A stretch of 64,000 nt of DNA from UBA4416 sp964543545 (GCA_964543545.1 CAZIYT010000002.1:744001-808000); one strand, 5' to 3'; shown: positions 40,623 to 49,462, counted from the stretch's first letter. Translations and numbers: made by a program. The notes: generated by a model not told the origin, from the letters alone.

Positions 40623-41003
40623 TTAAGCTCCGATCAGGGCTTTGTAAGCATCGGCAGATAAGAGGTCCTGTAACTCAGGAGTGCTTTCCACGCTGATCTT
40701 GATCATCCAGCCTTTTCCATAAGGATCTGTATTAACAGCCTCAGGCGTGCTATCGATGTCTTTATTTACTTCCAGAACTTTACCGGTTAAAGGCATGAAC
40801 AGGTCAGATACGGTTTTCACAGCTTCAACGGTTCCGAATAACTCTCCCCGCGCCACGATCTCTCCTACTGTAGTGACATCGACGTAAACGATATCGCCTA
40901 ATTCTTTTTGAGCAAAATCAGTGATGCCGACATAGGCTTCGCTTCCTTCTACACGAACCCATTCGTGATCTTTGGTGTACTTTAGTTCAGCTGGAAAATT
41001 CAT
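40623..41003 (-). CDS. gcvH: Glycine cleavage system H protein
   Basis: Carries the aminomethyl group on a lipoyl arm between the P, T and L proteins. 126 residues, normal length. Lipoylation site K63 in FGTVEAVKTVSDL; flanking motifs HEWVRVEG and GITDFAQKELGDIVYV are typical. No other gcv gene is in the window. Preceded by a roughly 100-nt leader from a TATATTTG box; I looked for and did not find the glycine riboswitch core. Confidence 0.97.
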   Translation of the reverse strand: MNFPAELKYTKDHEWVRVEGSEAYVGITDFAQKELGDIVYVDVTTVGEIVARGELFGTVEAVKTVSDLFMPLTGKVLEVNKDIDSTPEAVNTDPYGKGWMIKISVESTPELQDLLSADAYKALIGA

Positions 41004-41106
41004 AAGTAAATTTTATTGTTTTTTAGTTGCCTTATGGTATAGCCATGTTATCATTTGCGTAGGCTTTGACAGCAGGATGGCTATTTCAATAGGTAAATTT
41101 TTTGCA

Positions 41107-41114
41107 CAAATATA
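41107..41114 (-). promoter_or_regulatory. -7 element of gcvH
   Basis: Minus strand TATATTTG, a full match; the leader would be about 95-100 nt. The rest of the 421-bp gap (41004-41424), which separates gcvH from a divergent gene, holds no further recognisable element. Confidence 0.5.
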
Positions 41115-41424
41115 TCATCTTTCTATGAAAAAGAAAGAATTAGCCTAAATAAATGCCTGTTTTTTTACTCACAGTCAGCTACTGTACTACGTTTAAAACT
41201 CTATTTGTATTTATCGCCTACAGCTTTTAGATTTACAACGCATAAACAAGGTTTGGATATGCATTTTATATAGTATTTTTAACCCCTGAAACAGCAGCAA
41301 TTTATTAACTGACACATCACATCCAATTTACAATCATGAAATTGCCGTGTTGACTAAAACATCGATAGATTACGAAAACCGGCCATACCATCAGACCTTA
41401 AAAAAACAATAAACTTATAACCTA

Positions 41425-42336
41425 ATGAAACATATTACAGTGATCGGCAGCGGAACCATGGGAAATGGCATAGCGCATGTATTTGCACAACACGGCTTCT
41501 CTGTGAGCCTTGTAGACATCAGCGATAAGGCTCTTGAAAAAGCAATCGCCACGATTTCCAAAAACCTTGACCGCCAGGTAACGAAAGGCACGCTCACAGA
41601 AGCTGAAAAGGCCTCAACGCTGGGCAATATCAAAACCTTTACGAAGCTGGAAGAAGGCGCTAAGAATGCCGACCTGGTAGTGGAAGCCGCCAGCGAAAAT
41701 GTGAAGATCAAACTCGATATTTTCAAGCAGCTGGATGAGATTTGCCCTGCCAATACCATCCTGGCAAGCAACACCTCTTCCATTTCCATTACGCAGATTG
41801 CCGCTGTCACCAAGCGTGCAGACAAAGTTATCGGTATGCACTTCATGAACCCGGTTCCGGTGATGAAGCTCATCGAGGTGATCCGCGGCTATTCTACCAG
41901 CAACGAGGTGTGCAGCACGATCATGGACCTGTCTAAAAAACTGAACAAGATCCCGACGGAAGTAAACGACTACCCGGGCTTCGTAGCGAACAAGATCCTG
42001 ATGCCGATGATCAACGAAGCCATCATTACCCTGTACGAAGGCGTTGCAGGCGTGGAAGAAATCGATACGGTCATGAAGCTGGGAATGGCCCACCCGATGG
42101 GTCCTTTGCAACTGGCCGATTTTATCGGGCTCGACGTTTGCCTCAACATCATGCGCGTATTGCAGGACGGCTTCGGCAACCCGAAATATGCTCCATGCCC
42201 TTTACTGGTGAATATGGTTACTGCCGGCCATCTGGGCGTGAAGAGCGGAAAAGGATTCTATGATTATTCGGGCGGCACCAAAGACCTGGTACTGGCCGAG
42301 CGCTTTAAGAAACAGCCACAACACATTCCTGCTTAA
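41425..42336 (+). CDS. 3-hydroxybutyryl-CoA dehydrogenase
   Basis: NAD-dependent oxidation/reduction between 3-hydroxyacyl-CoA and acetoacetyl-CoA. 303 residues: Rossmann motif GSGTMGNGIAHVFAQHG (8-24), catalytic His/Glu context GMHFMNPVPVMKLIEVI, and the C-terminal dimerisation domain with DYPGFVANKILMPMINEAI and GMAHPMGPLQLADFIGLD. Could be Hbd/PaaH-type; context does not decide between fatty-acid and phenylacetate roles. Followed by the PUR-domain gene after 17 bp. Confidence 0.94.
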   Translation: MKHITVIGSGTMGNGIAHVFAQHGFSVSLVDISDKALEKAIATISKNLDRQVTKGTLTEAEKASTLGNIKTFTKLEEGAKNADLVVEAASENVKIKLDIFKQLDEICPANTILASNTSSISITQIAAVTKRADKVIGMHFMNPVPVMKLIEVIRGYSTSNEVCSTIMDLSKKLNKIPTEVNDYPGFVANKILMPMINEAIITLYEGVAGVEEIDTVMKLGMAHPMGPLQLADFIGLDVCLNIMRVLQDGFGNPKYAPCPLLVNMVTAGHLGVKSGKGFYDYSGGTKDLVLAERFKKQPQHIPA

Positions 42337-42353
42337 TAGCCCGGGTGCATACG

Positions 42354-42809
42354 ATGCCAGATACTTCCATATTCACGATAGAGTTTCCTCCGATCAAAAG
42401 CGCCGGGGTGTATTACTTCAATACATCATCCGGATTGCGCTACGAGGTGAGGTTCGGCAGGAGGCAGGATAACATCCTCCACTCCACCATCGTGTTCGGC
42501 GTAATCAACGAGGAGTTTGAAGGTGAGGAATACGTGACCACCAACCGCGGCGAGGTGTATAAGGTGATGAATACCATCGTGATGATCGTAAAGGACTTCA
42601 TCGACCAGCACTCCAAGGTGAATATTTACGAATTTCACGCCATAGACCGCGACGACGAAGAAGAACACAGCTCCGAAAAGGAACAGAAAAAGAATAAGAT
42701 CAAGGGAAATGCCCGCCTGAAGCTCTACAAGCGGTATCTGCCGAAAATATTCGAGCGTGGCTGGAATTTTAATTTTGAAGGCAATAATGCCATCGTTACC
42801 AAAGCTTAG
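42354..42809 (+). CDS. PUR-domain nucleic-acid-binding protein (DUF3276)
   Basis: 151 residues from the ATG at 42354 (the GTG at 42345 is less likely). A PUR-alpha-like fold of the BpuR/DUF3276 kind: SAGVYYFNTSSGLRYEVRFGR, STIVFGVINEEFEGEEYVTT and the second half NARLKLYKRYLPKIF with NFNFEGNNAIVTKA. Such proteins bind single-stranded DNA and RNA. A charged linker (DRDDEEEHSSEKEQKKNK) separates the halves. Close downstream of the dehydrogenase. Confidence 0.88.
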   Translation: MPDTSIFTIEFPPIKSAGVYYFNTSSGLRYEVRFGRRQDNILHSTIVFGVINEEFEGEEYVTTNRGEVYKVMNTIVMIVKDFIDQHSKVNIYEFHAIDRDDEEEHSSEKEQKKNKIKGNARLKLYKRYLPKIFERGWNFNFEGNNAIVTKA

Positions 42810-42869
42810 GAATTTGATAATTTAACAAGAAGAAAGCATAATTATGGCGGTTCGTTTAAATGCTTGATG

Positions 42870-42877
42870 TACCTTTG
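42870..42877 (+). promoter_or_regulatory. -7 element of the pRiA4b-like gene
   Basis: TACCTTTG lies between an early in-frame ATG at 42860 and the ATG at 42923, so it decides for the latter. Confidence 0.5.
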
Positions 42878-42922
42878 CAGCCTGAACCAAAAAGCCAACC
42901 TATACAGCTACCAGTACCCACT

Positions 42923-43612
42923 ATGGCCATATACAAGTTTAAAATATTCGTAGAAGACAACGAAGACATTTACAGGGAGATAGAGATTCTATCTTCACAA
43001 ACTTTTGAAGATTTCCATTCCATTATCCAGGATGCCTTTAAGTTTGACCGCAAGCATTCCGCTTCTTTTTTTGTAAGCGACGATTACTGGAGAAAAGACC
43101 AGGAGGTGACCCTGCGCAAGGAAGACCTTGAGCTGGACGAAGAGGAAATCAGGCTGAAGGTAGCACCGAAAAAATTAATGTCGGCTACAAAGATCGCGAA
43201 GTTCATTGAAAGCCCGCGCCAGCGCTTTCTTTATGTATTCGACCCGGCTGTGAAATGGACCTTCTGCATTGAGCTGATGAAGATCCTGCCTGACAATCCG
43301 AAAGGCAGCTTCCCGGCAATCGTCAGGTCTATCGGCAACCCACCGAAACAATACAAGCAAACACAGATGGCAAAAGGCGAACTGACGCCAGACCAGCTCA
43401 TGAGCACGATGCTGGCGGATGCCGAAGTGGAGGAAAGCGAGATCTACAAATCCATTAAAAACGATACCAACGGTGTGGATGAGGGCGACCTGAACCACCT
43501 GGAAGCCGAAGAAGGTGAAGATGTAGGAGGAGATGAGGAAGAAGAGATCCTGGACAATGAGGATGAGGACGAAGGATTTGAAGAAGAGTACGGCGAAGAA
43601 GAAGAGCATTAA
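42923..43612 (+). CDS. pRiA4b ORF-3-like protein with acidic tail
   Basis: 229 residues. The first 170 are the plasmid-pRiA4b-ORF3-like domain (also called the IS1096 passenger TnpR family): AIYKFKIFVEDNEDIYREIEI, FHSIIQDAFKFDRKHSASFF and FDPAVKWTFCIELMKILP. The last 60 residues are extremely acidic (EEEILDNEDEDEGFEEEYGEEEEH) and probably disordered. In this phylum the gene is usually chromosomal and unlinked to mobile elements. A CATCCGC/GCGGATG hairpin separates it from the GAPDH gene. Confidence 0.85.
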   Translation: MAIYKFKIFVEDNEDIYREIEILSSQTFEDFHSIIQDAFKFDRKHSASFFVSDDYWRKDQEVTLRKEDLELDEEEIRLKVAPKKLMSATKIAKFIESPRQRFLYVFDPAVKWTFCIELMKILPDNPKGSFPAIVRSIGNPPKQYKQTQMAKGELTPDQLMSTMLADAEVEESEIYKSIKNDTNGVDEGDLNHLEAEEGEDVGGDEEEEILDNEDEDEGFEEEYGEEEEH

Positions 43613-43639
43613 GAAAAACCAATAACCATCATAAAACCC

Positions 43640-43659
43640 CATCCGCCAGCTAGCGGATG
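43640..43659 (+). other. Intercistronic hairpin
   Basis: CATCCGC and GCGGATG pair perfectly around a 6-nt loop, 15 bp before the GAPDH start codon. There is no T-run, so it is more likely an RNA processing or stability hairpin than a terminator. Confidence 0.4.
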
Positions 43660-43673
43660 AACAATAAGCAAAC

Positions 43674-45137
43674 ATGGAAACCAAAGAAAAGACAAACAAA
43701 GGCTACGAATCGCAGTTAAATGAGTACATCGCCCAGGAGAAAGCGGCTATCGACCTGATAGGTATTATCGGTAAATTATGGTTTGAAAAATCCATAGAGC
43801 TGATCCTGTTCAGGAACCAGCTGAAAGACAGAAGTGCGAGCGAAATCATGAACCTGCACCTGTATGCCAAGGACATCGTGAAGAAAACCATTTCAGTAAG
43901 CGACAGCGTGATGCTGGCCAACGAATTGTATAACATCGATGTTTGTCCTTCCCGTATCGATATTGGTAAACTGGCTTACGAGTACCAACAGGAAAAAGCG
44001 AATTACAAAACGGCGACTGATTTCATCAATGATAAGCTGAAAGACCTGATTGGCAAAAAATACACTCAAACGCCGAAAGACGTTATTTTATACGGCTTCG
44101 GACGGATCGGCCGTCTGGCAGCACGCGAGATCATTTCACAGGCCGGCAAAGGCGAGCAGCTGCGCTTACGCGCGATCGTCACCCGTGGCAACTCGGCAGA
44201 AGATATCGTGAAGCGTGCCGATTTATTACGCACCGATTCTGTACATGGAAATTTCCCGGGAACTGTGATTGAAGATGTTAAGAACAGTGCCCTGATCATC
44301 AACGGGCATACCGTACACATGATCGATGCTAAAAACCCGGAGGATGTGGACTACACTGCCTGGGGCATTGAGAATGCTTTACTGATTGACAACACAGGTG
44401 TGTTCAGGGACGATGTGGAACTGAGCAGGCACTTAAAAGCCAAAGGTGTGGACAAGGTATTACTGACCGCTCCTGCCAAAGGAAATGTGCCTAACGTGGT
44501 ACATGGTGTGAACCATGAAACGGTAGACCTGAAAAACACGAAGATTTTCTCTGCGGCGAGCTGTACAACCAATGCCATTATGCCGGTGTTGTATGTTATC
44601 GATAAGGAACTGGGAATTGCCAAAGGGCATATCGAAACGGTTCACTCTTATACCAATGACCAGAACTTACTGGACAACTACCATAAAAAATACCGTCGTG
44701 GCCGCTCTGCTGCGCTGAATATGGTAATTACAGAAACAGGTGCGGAAAGCGCCCTGAAAAAGGTATTGCCGCACTTAGCCGGAAAATTCACGGCCAACTC
44801 GGTGCGTGTCCCGACTCCGAACGTATCCTTAGCGATCCTGAACCTGAACATCAACAGGGAAACGTCTCTGGAAGAGGTTAACGAGATCATGCGTAAGTAT
44901 GCACTCAACGGATCTTTGGTTGAGCAGATCCAGTATGCCTTCAGCAACGAGCTGGTATCATCCGATGTGGTTGGAAATCCTTGCCCTTCGGTATACGACA
45001 GCAATGCTACGATTATTTCTCCGGATAAAAAGAGCATTGTGCTTTACATCTGGTATGATAACGAGTATGGCTACACCCGCCAGGTGATCCGCTTCTCGAA
45101 ATACATTTCGGAAGTTAGAAGAGCTATTTATTACTAG
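43674..45137 (+). CDS. Glyceraldehyde-3-phosphate dehydrogenase, long form
   Basis: 487 residues instead of the usual 330: about 135 extra helical N-terminal residues (ETKEKTNKGYESQLNEYIAQ ... KLKDLIGKKYT) precede the NAD-binding GFGRIGRLAAREI. Catalytic C297 in SAASCTTNAIMPV and H324 in ETVHSYTNDQ; YDNEYGYTRQV is at the end. This long type is widespread in Bacteroidota next to a normal gap gene elsewhere; a gluconeogenic or NADP role has been suggested for such paralogues but cannot be read here. A K-type repeat and terminator follow. Confidence 0.93.
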   Translation: METKEKTNKGYESQLNEYIAQEKAAIDLIGIIGKLWFEKSIELILFRNQLKDRSASEIMNLHLYAKDIVKKTISVSDSVMLANELYNIDVCPSRIDIGKLAYEYQQEKANYKTATDFINDKLKDLIGKKYTQTPKDVILYGFGRIGRLAAREIISQAGKGEQLRLRAIVTRGNSAEDIVKRADLLRTDSVHGNFPGTVIEDVKNSALIINGHTVHMIDAKNPEDVDYTAWGIENALLIDNTGVFRDDVELSRHLKAKGVDKVLLTAPAKGNVPNVVHGVNHETVDLKNTKIFSAASCTTNAIMPVLYVIDKELGIAKGHIETVHSYTNDQNLLDNYHKKYRRGRSAALNMVITETGAESALKKVLPHLAGKFTANSVRVPTPNVSLAILNLNINRETSLEEVNEIMRKYALNGSLVEQIQYAFSNELVSSDVVGNPCPSVYDSNATIISPDKKSIVLYIWYDNEYGYTRQVIRFSKYISEVRRAIYY

Positions 45138-45144
45138 TACTATG

Positions 45145-45200
45145 GGTGGTTTCGAGAGCCTCAACCACCTATTCGTTGACTGAGGTTCCCGAGGTCAACG
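45145..45200 (-). repeat. Double-hairpin intergenic repeat, copy K3
   Basis: In inverse orientation: CGTTGAC/GTCAACG (7 bp) and GGTGGTT/AACCACC (7 bp), both perfect. Loop 1 GGGAACCTCA and loop 2 TGAGGCTCTC are complementary except for one mismatch and a G-T. Confidence 0.65.
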
Positions 45201-45230
45201 ATGAGTATACTTACAATGACACTTTCATTC

Positions 45231-45262
45231 AAAACCACTGTTTAAAGACAGTGGTTTTTTTG
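45231..45262 (+). terminator. Rho-independent terminator of the GAPDH gene
   Basis: AAAACCACTG (45231-45240) pairs with CAGTGGTTTT (45249-45258), followed by TTTG and more T. Confidence 0.88.
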
Positions 45263-45316
45263 TTTTCGGACAATATATGTAACCTGTTATTGTTATAGTA
45301 TATAAAACCCTCGCTT

Positions 45317-46240
45317 ATGAAACATCTTATCCTTGTTCTTCTGATGTTAAACCTGGAGCTCATAGCCCAGGATCCGGCCTTCACCAATACGCAGCAATCC
45401 CTGTTCCATTTGAGCCCTTCATTTGCAGGGAGCAACGGAGGCTTGCGTTACCAGGGCATTTACCGGAACCAATGGTTTGACCTGAATAGTCCGTACAGGA
45501 CGTTTTACAACAGTATGGATGCCTACGTCAGGCCCATGCACGGAGGAATTGGCCTGGCCCACATGCACGACGACCAGGCAAACGGCATGTTAATAACAGA
45601 CCGCATCGATCTGAACTACGCCCAGCATTTGAGTTTTCTCGATCAGAAATTAAAGATCATTCCATCCATACAGTTCTCTTATTTTCAGAAAACCCTGGAT
45701 CAGTCGAAGCTTATCTTCGGAAACCAGATCGACCCGAGGCGAGGCTATGTCTGGGGACCGACACCTTATCAACGCTATCTCACCAAAAGAAATATCGACT
45801 TCAGCGCCGGGCTGGTGATGAACTATAATCACTTCTACTTCGGCGGCACGGTATTTCATATTACCGAACCCGAGGAGGGTTTGACAGGGCCGTCGAAACT
45901 CCCGGTGCGCCTGAGCCTCTTCGCATCCTATAACCTGTTTATCGGCGATAACGTTCTATTAAATGCCATGTACCGTTTCGAAAAGCAGCAGGACTTCTAT
46001 AACCATAGCTTCAGTATCCATGCGCTGTTCTTTAAGCACCTGATGGTCGAAACCGGCTTTGCCTCTCATGCGGCACATGCCAGCCTGGGCTTCCGCCATC
46101 ACTTCTTTACGGTTACCGGAAGCTATATCGCTACGGTCAATAGTCTTAACAGCAATGTTGGCTCTTACGAACTGGCGGCAAGCTTTAACCTGAGAAACAA
46201 AGAGGACAGGAAGCTGGTAAAAGATTTTGAGCGTTGGTAG
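45317..46240 (+). CDS. PorP/SprF-family T9SS-associated membrane protein
   Basis: 307 residues. Signal peptide MKHLILVLLMLNLELIAQ; then the family opening DPAFTNTQQSLFHLSPSFAG, followed by alternating beta strands of an outer-membrane barrel (GGIGLAHMHDDQANGML, LNYAQHLSFLDQKLKIIPSI, FSAGLVMNYNHFYFGGTVFH) ending NLRNKEDRKLV. SprF-type proteins help export or anchor type-B CTD adhesins in the type IX system. No giant adhesin gene adjoins. Confidence 0.9.
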   Translation: MKHLILVLLMLNLELIAQDPAFTNTQQSLFHLSPSFAGSNGGLRYQGIYRNQWFDLNSPYRTFYNSMDAYVRPMHGGIGLAHMHDDQANGMLITDRIDLNYAQHLSFLDQKLKIIPSIQFSYFQKTLDQSKLIFGNQIDPRRGYVWGPTPYQRYLTKRNIDFSAGLVMNYNHFYFGGTVFHITEPEEGLTGPSKLPVRLSLFASYNLFIGDNVLLNAMYRFEKQQDFYNHSFSIHALFFKHLMVETGFASHAAHASLGFRHHFFTVTGSYIATVNSLNSNVGSYELAASFNLRNKEDRKLVKDFERW

Positions 46241-46423
46241 TTCTACATCCGGCACAAGTGCATGATACTTGCCTCTGGGAAAATAGCCTTGCCTGTGAGA
46301 TAATTACGATTATCAACAATCTCCTTCTATTCCTGTGATTCCAGTCCCGTCGGTTCAGGCGGTATATGCCCCTGTGGTAAAAAATGACATAAAAACGATA
46401 CCTGTTAAATTGCGATGACATCT

Positions 46424-46453
46424 TTTGTGTTTTCAATAATTGGTTTATATTTG
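46424..46453 (+). promoter_or_regulatory. Promoter of the PorV/PorQ-like gene
   Basis: TTTG (46424-46427), 18 bp, TATATTTG (46446-46453), then 6 bases to the ATG at 46460. Both boxes are perfect; the transcript should be leaderless or nearly so. Confidence 0.7.
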
Positions 46454-46459
46454 GTATAG

Positions 46460-47320
46460 ATGAATAAAATTATACTCCCTCTTATCTTTTTGTCTTGCCG
46501 GCTTTTTGCCTCCAACGGCGAAGGCCCGCTCGGTGCGAGATCGGCTGCGCTGGGACATGCCTCCTCTACCCTGCGTGATGTATGGAGCACACGCAACAAC
46601 CAGGGAAGCATCGGCTTTTTGAGGCAGGCCGAAGTGGGCGCTTTTGCCGAGAACCGCTTCCTGCTGAAAGAGCTTACCCAGAGTGGCTTTGCGGCAGTAA
46701 TGCCCATCAAAAAAGGAACCTTAGGCTTATGCTATTCATCGCTGGGCTATAAGCTGTACCGCGAATCGCAGCTAAGCCTGAGCTACGGCATTAAGCTAAG
46801 CGAGAACATTTCGGCCGGTGTGGCCTTCGATTACCTCAATACAAAAATTGCAGACATCTATGGGCAGGCCCATGCCTTTACAGGCTCTTTCGGGATTACC
46901 GCCAGGCTTCTTCCGCAGCTCACCATCGCTACCCATATTTATAATCCTTTCCGGGCGAAGATCACCGACTACAATAACGAAAAGATCCCGACGATCTTCA
47001 AAGTAGGCGCTCAATACATGTTTACCCAAAAGGTATTCCTGATGGCCGAAGCTGAAAAAACATCGGCACAAACGGTAAACATTAAAGCCGGGATCGAATA
47101 CATTCCGACCAAAACCGTATACATCCGCGCAGGGGCCTGCTCCTACCCGACACAGGCGGCCTTTGGCGTTGGTGTCAACTACAAGGGACTCAAAATCGAC
47201 CTGAGCTCCATGTACCACAGCATCCTCGGGCTTTCCCCGCAAATCGGCTTAAGCTATGCCTTTGGAAAAGATAAGAGCAAAAGCTCCGACTCCGTGATCC
47301 AGGAACCTGAAAAATTATAA
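46460..47320 (+). CDS. Outer-membrane beta-barrel protein (PorV/PorQ-like)
   Basis: 286 residues. Signal peptide MNKIILPLIFLSCRLFA. The mature N-terminus GARSAALGHASSTLRDVWSTRNNQGSIG resembles the start of PorV/PorQ/FadL-type barrels (ARSxALGxAxxAxxD). About a dozen beta strands follow (GTLGLCYSSLGYKLY, NISAGVAFDYLN, KVFLMAEAEKTS, AFGVGVNYKGLKIDL). Assigned to the outer membrane; no catalytic motif. Its stop overlaps the probable start of the HhH-barrel gene. Confidence 0.8.
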   Translation: MNKIILPLIFLSCRLFASNGEGPLGARSAALGHASSTLRDVWSTRNNQGSIGFLRQAEVGAFAENRFLLKELTQSGFAAVMPIKKGTLGLCYSSLGYKLYRESQLSLSYGIKLSENISAGVAFDYLNTKIADIYGQAHAFTGSFGITARLLPQLTIATHIYNPFRAKITDYNNEKIPTIFKVGAQYMFTQKVFLMAEAEKTSAQTVNIKAGIEYIPTKTVYIRAGACSYPTQAAFGVGVNYKGLKIDLSSMYHSILGLSPQIGLSYAFGKDKSKSSDSVIQEPEKL

Positions 47321-47361
47321 TTCTTATCCGGTCAAAATTATACATACTCACCCTGGGGCTT

Positions 47362-49440
47362 GTGGCATGTGTCATTTCAGGGCATGCACAAACCGATTCC
47401 ATTAAGAATAAGAACAGCGAGCAGGTGGACGAGCTCATCAACCAAAACGTCGAATTGCTCTCCGAGCAGCTGCAATCGGAAGAAGGTGATTTGTCGAGCC
47501 TCACGGATGTGTGGAATTATTACCGCCGCAACCCGCTCAACCTGAACCGCGCCAAAAAAGAGGAGCTGGAAGAGCTTCAGTTGTTGAACGATATCCAGAT
47601 CAATAATTTATTGAAGCACCGCGAGAAGAATGGCTCCCTGATCAGCATCTATGAATTGCAAAGCGTGGCGGATTTTGATGTGGTAACGATCCGGAAGATC
47701 CTGCCCTTTGTGTATGTCAGCGATAATTTCAATTCCGCTCACTTCAGCGCCAGGGAAATGTTCAAGGACGGAAGGCATGAGGTGGTGATGCGCCTGCAGA
47801 GAACGCTGGAAAAGCAGGCCGGCTACGACGTTCCGGACAGCATCAAAAAAAAGAAGCCCAACTCCTACTACCTCGGCGATGCCAACCGCTACTTTGCACG
47901 CTACCGCTTTCAGTACAATAACAATGTGTCTTTTGCCATCAGCGGCGAGAAAGATGCCGGTGAGGAATTTTTCAGAGGCACACAAAAACAGGGCTTCGAC
48001 TTTTACAGCGGGCACCTGGCGCTCAGGAATGTCCGCTTTGTGAAAACGTTGGTGATCGGCGATTACCAGGCTACCTTCGGCCAGGGGCTTACGATCTGGC
48101 AGGGCTTTGCCTTCGGAAAATCGGCGTCACCGATGAACGTGAAGCGCTATGGCTATGGCATCAAGCCTTATTACTCTTTTGACGAGAACCGTTTTTTCAG
48201 AGGAGCGGCTGCTACCCTGCGCTATAAGAAATTTGAGTTCACCGGCCTGGTGTCGCATAAAAATATCGATGCCAATGCTATTGCCGGAGATACACTCAGC
48301 AACGGCGAGATCGATGTGGTGGGCGTGAGCAGCCTGGAGCTGGGCGGCCTGCACAATACCAATTCGCTGGTAGCCGACAAAGGCACCATCAAACAAACGG
48401 TATTTGGTGGCAACGCGGCTTTCAACAACCGGAGCCTGCACATTGGCCTCACTGCGCAAAGCACACACCTGAGCAAAGAGCTGATCAAAACGCCGACGAT
48501 CTATAACCAGTTTGAGTACCAGGGAAAATCCAACTTCGTGGGCGGGCTTGATTATAATTATGTCTTTAAGAATGTGAATCTTTTCGGAGAATTTGCCATG
48601 AGCTCCAGCACGGGCAAAGCCTTTTGCCAGGGCGTTATTGTAGCGCTCGATCCCCGGCTGACCTTCACGGCGCACTACCGTAATTTCGACCGCAACTTCC
48701 AGAACCTGTTCGGGAATGCCATCTCCGAGAATACCTTGCCGCAAAATGAGAAAAGCCTCTACATGGGCATGGAGGCGCGCCTTTTCAGATCAATGACCCT
48801 CTCCTTATACCTCGATCAGTACCAGTTCAACTGGATCAAGTTCGGCACCAGCGCGCCGTCCCGGGGCAGGGATATTTTCACCCAGCTTAATTACACGCCT
48901 AATAAAAAGCTGGATATGTATGTGCGTTTCAGGCACCGCACCAAATTCGAGAACAGCGATGTGGATAATGCCTATGATTACCTCGTTCCTTATGTGCAGT
49001 ACAATTACCGCTATAACTTATCCGCCCAGATCACACCGGAAATTAAATTCAAAACCCGGATCGAATATACTTACGTGGATAAGACCGATTCGCCCGATGA
49101 AACCGGCATTGCTTTTGTGCAGGACCTAATCTACAAAAAACTGAAATTCCCCTTTACCTTTACCCTTCGCTATGCCCTCTTCGATACCAAAGGCTACGAC
49201 AGCCGCGTGTATGTGTATGAAAACGATGTGCTCTACTCCTACTCCGTACCTGCCTTATACTACAAAGGGCAAAGGGCTTACTTCCTCGTCAACTGGGACA
49301 TTACGCGCAACGTAGAGATCTGGGTGCGCGTGGCCCGGACAGTCTACGATAACCAAACGGTGATCTCGGAAGGCAGCATGAACGAGATCGATGCCAACCA
49401 TAAAACAGAATTGAAGCTGCAGCTGAGACTGAAGTTTTAA
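47362..49440 (+). CDS. HhH-domain outer-membrane barrel protein
   Basis: 692 residues from the first canonical start (GTG 47362), but in the same frame the upstream codons from 47320 read RSKLYILTLGLVACVISGHAQ, a proper signal peptide cut by the GTG. No ATG, GTG or TTG exists between the in-frame stop at 47308 and 47362; the likely start is the ATT at 47320, overlapping the previous stop. Residues 55-115 hold ComEA-like helix-hairpin-helix motifs (LNLNRAKKEELEELQLL, LISIYELQSVADFD). The rest is a large beta barrel ending in LKLQLRLKF. Bacteroidota have such HhH-barrel proteins; possible role in DNA or substrate passage, not established. Confidence 0.8.
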   Translation: MACVISGHAQTDSIKNKNSEQVDELINQNVELLSEQLQSEEGDLSSLTDVWNYYRRNPLNLNRAKKEELEELQLLNDIQINNLLKHREKNGSLISIYELQSVADFDVVTIRKILPFVYVSDNFNSAHFSAREMFKDGRHEVVMRLQRTLEKQAGYDVPDSIKKKKPNSYYLGDANRYFARYRFQYNNNVSFAISGEKDAGEEFFRGTQKQGFDFYSGHLALRNVRFVKTLVIGDYQATFGQGLTIWQGFAFGKSASPMNVKRYGYGIKPYYSFDENRFFRGAAATLRYKKFEFTGLVSHKNIDANAIAGDTLSNGEIDVVGVSSLELGGLHNTNSLVADKGTIKQTVFGGNAAFNNRSLHIGLTAQSTHLSKELIKTPTIYNQFEYQGKSNFVGGLDYNYVFKNVNLFGEFAMSSSTGKAFCQGVIVALDPRLTFTAHYRNFDRNFQNLFGNAISENTLPQNEKSLYMGMEARLFRSMTLSLYLDQYQFNWIKFGTSAPSRGRDIFTQLNYTPNKKLDMYVRFRHRTKFENSDVDNAYDYLVPYVQYNYRYNLSAQITPEIKFKTRIEYTYVDKTDSPDETGIAFVQDLIYKKLKFPFTFTLRYALFDTKGYDSRVYVYENDVLYSYSVPALYYKGQRAYFLVNWDITRNVEIWVRVARTVYDNQTVISEGSMNEIDANHKTELKLQLRLKF

Positions 49441-49462
49441 AAAAGAATTACACTAACCATAC

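Noticed and set aside
41004..41106. Glycine riboswitch before gcvH
   Set aside because: The leader is about 100 nt, but I see none of the conserved glycine aptamer core.
42923..43612. Mobile-element passenger gene
   Set aside because: The family name mentions IS1096 and plasmid pRiA4b, but there is no transposase or terminal repeat nearby; it is ordinary chromosomal context in this phylum.
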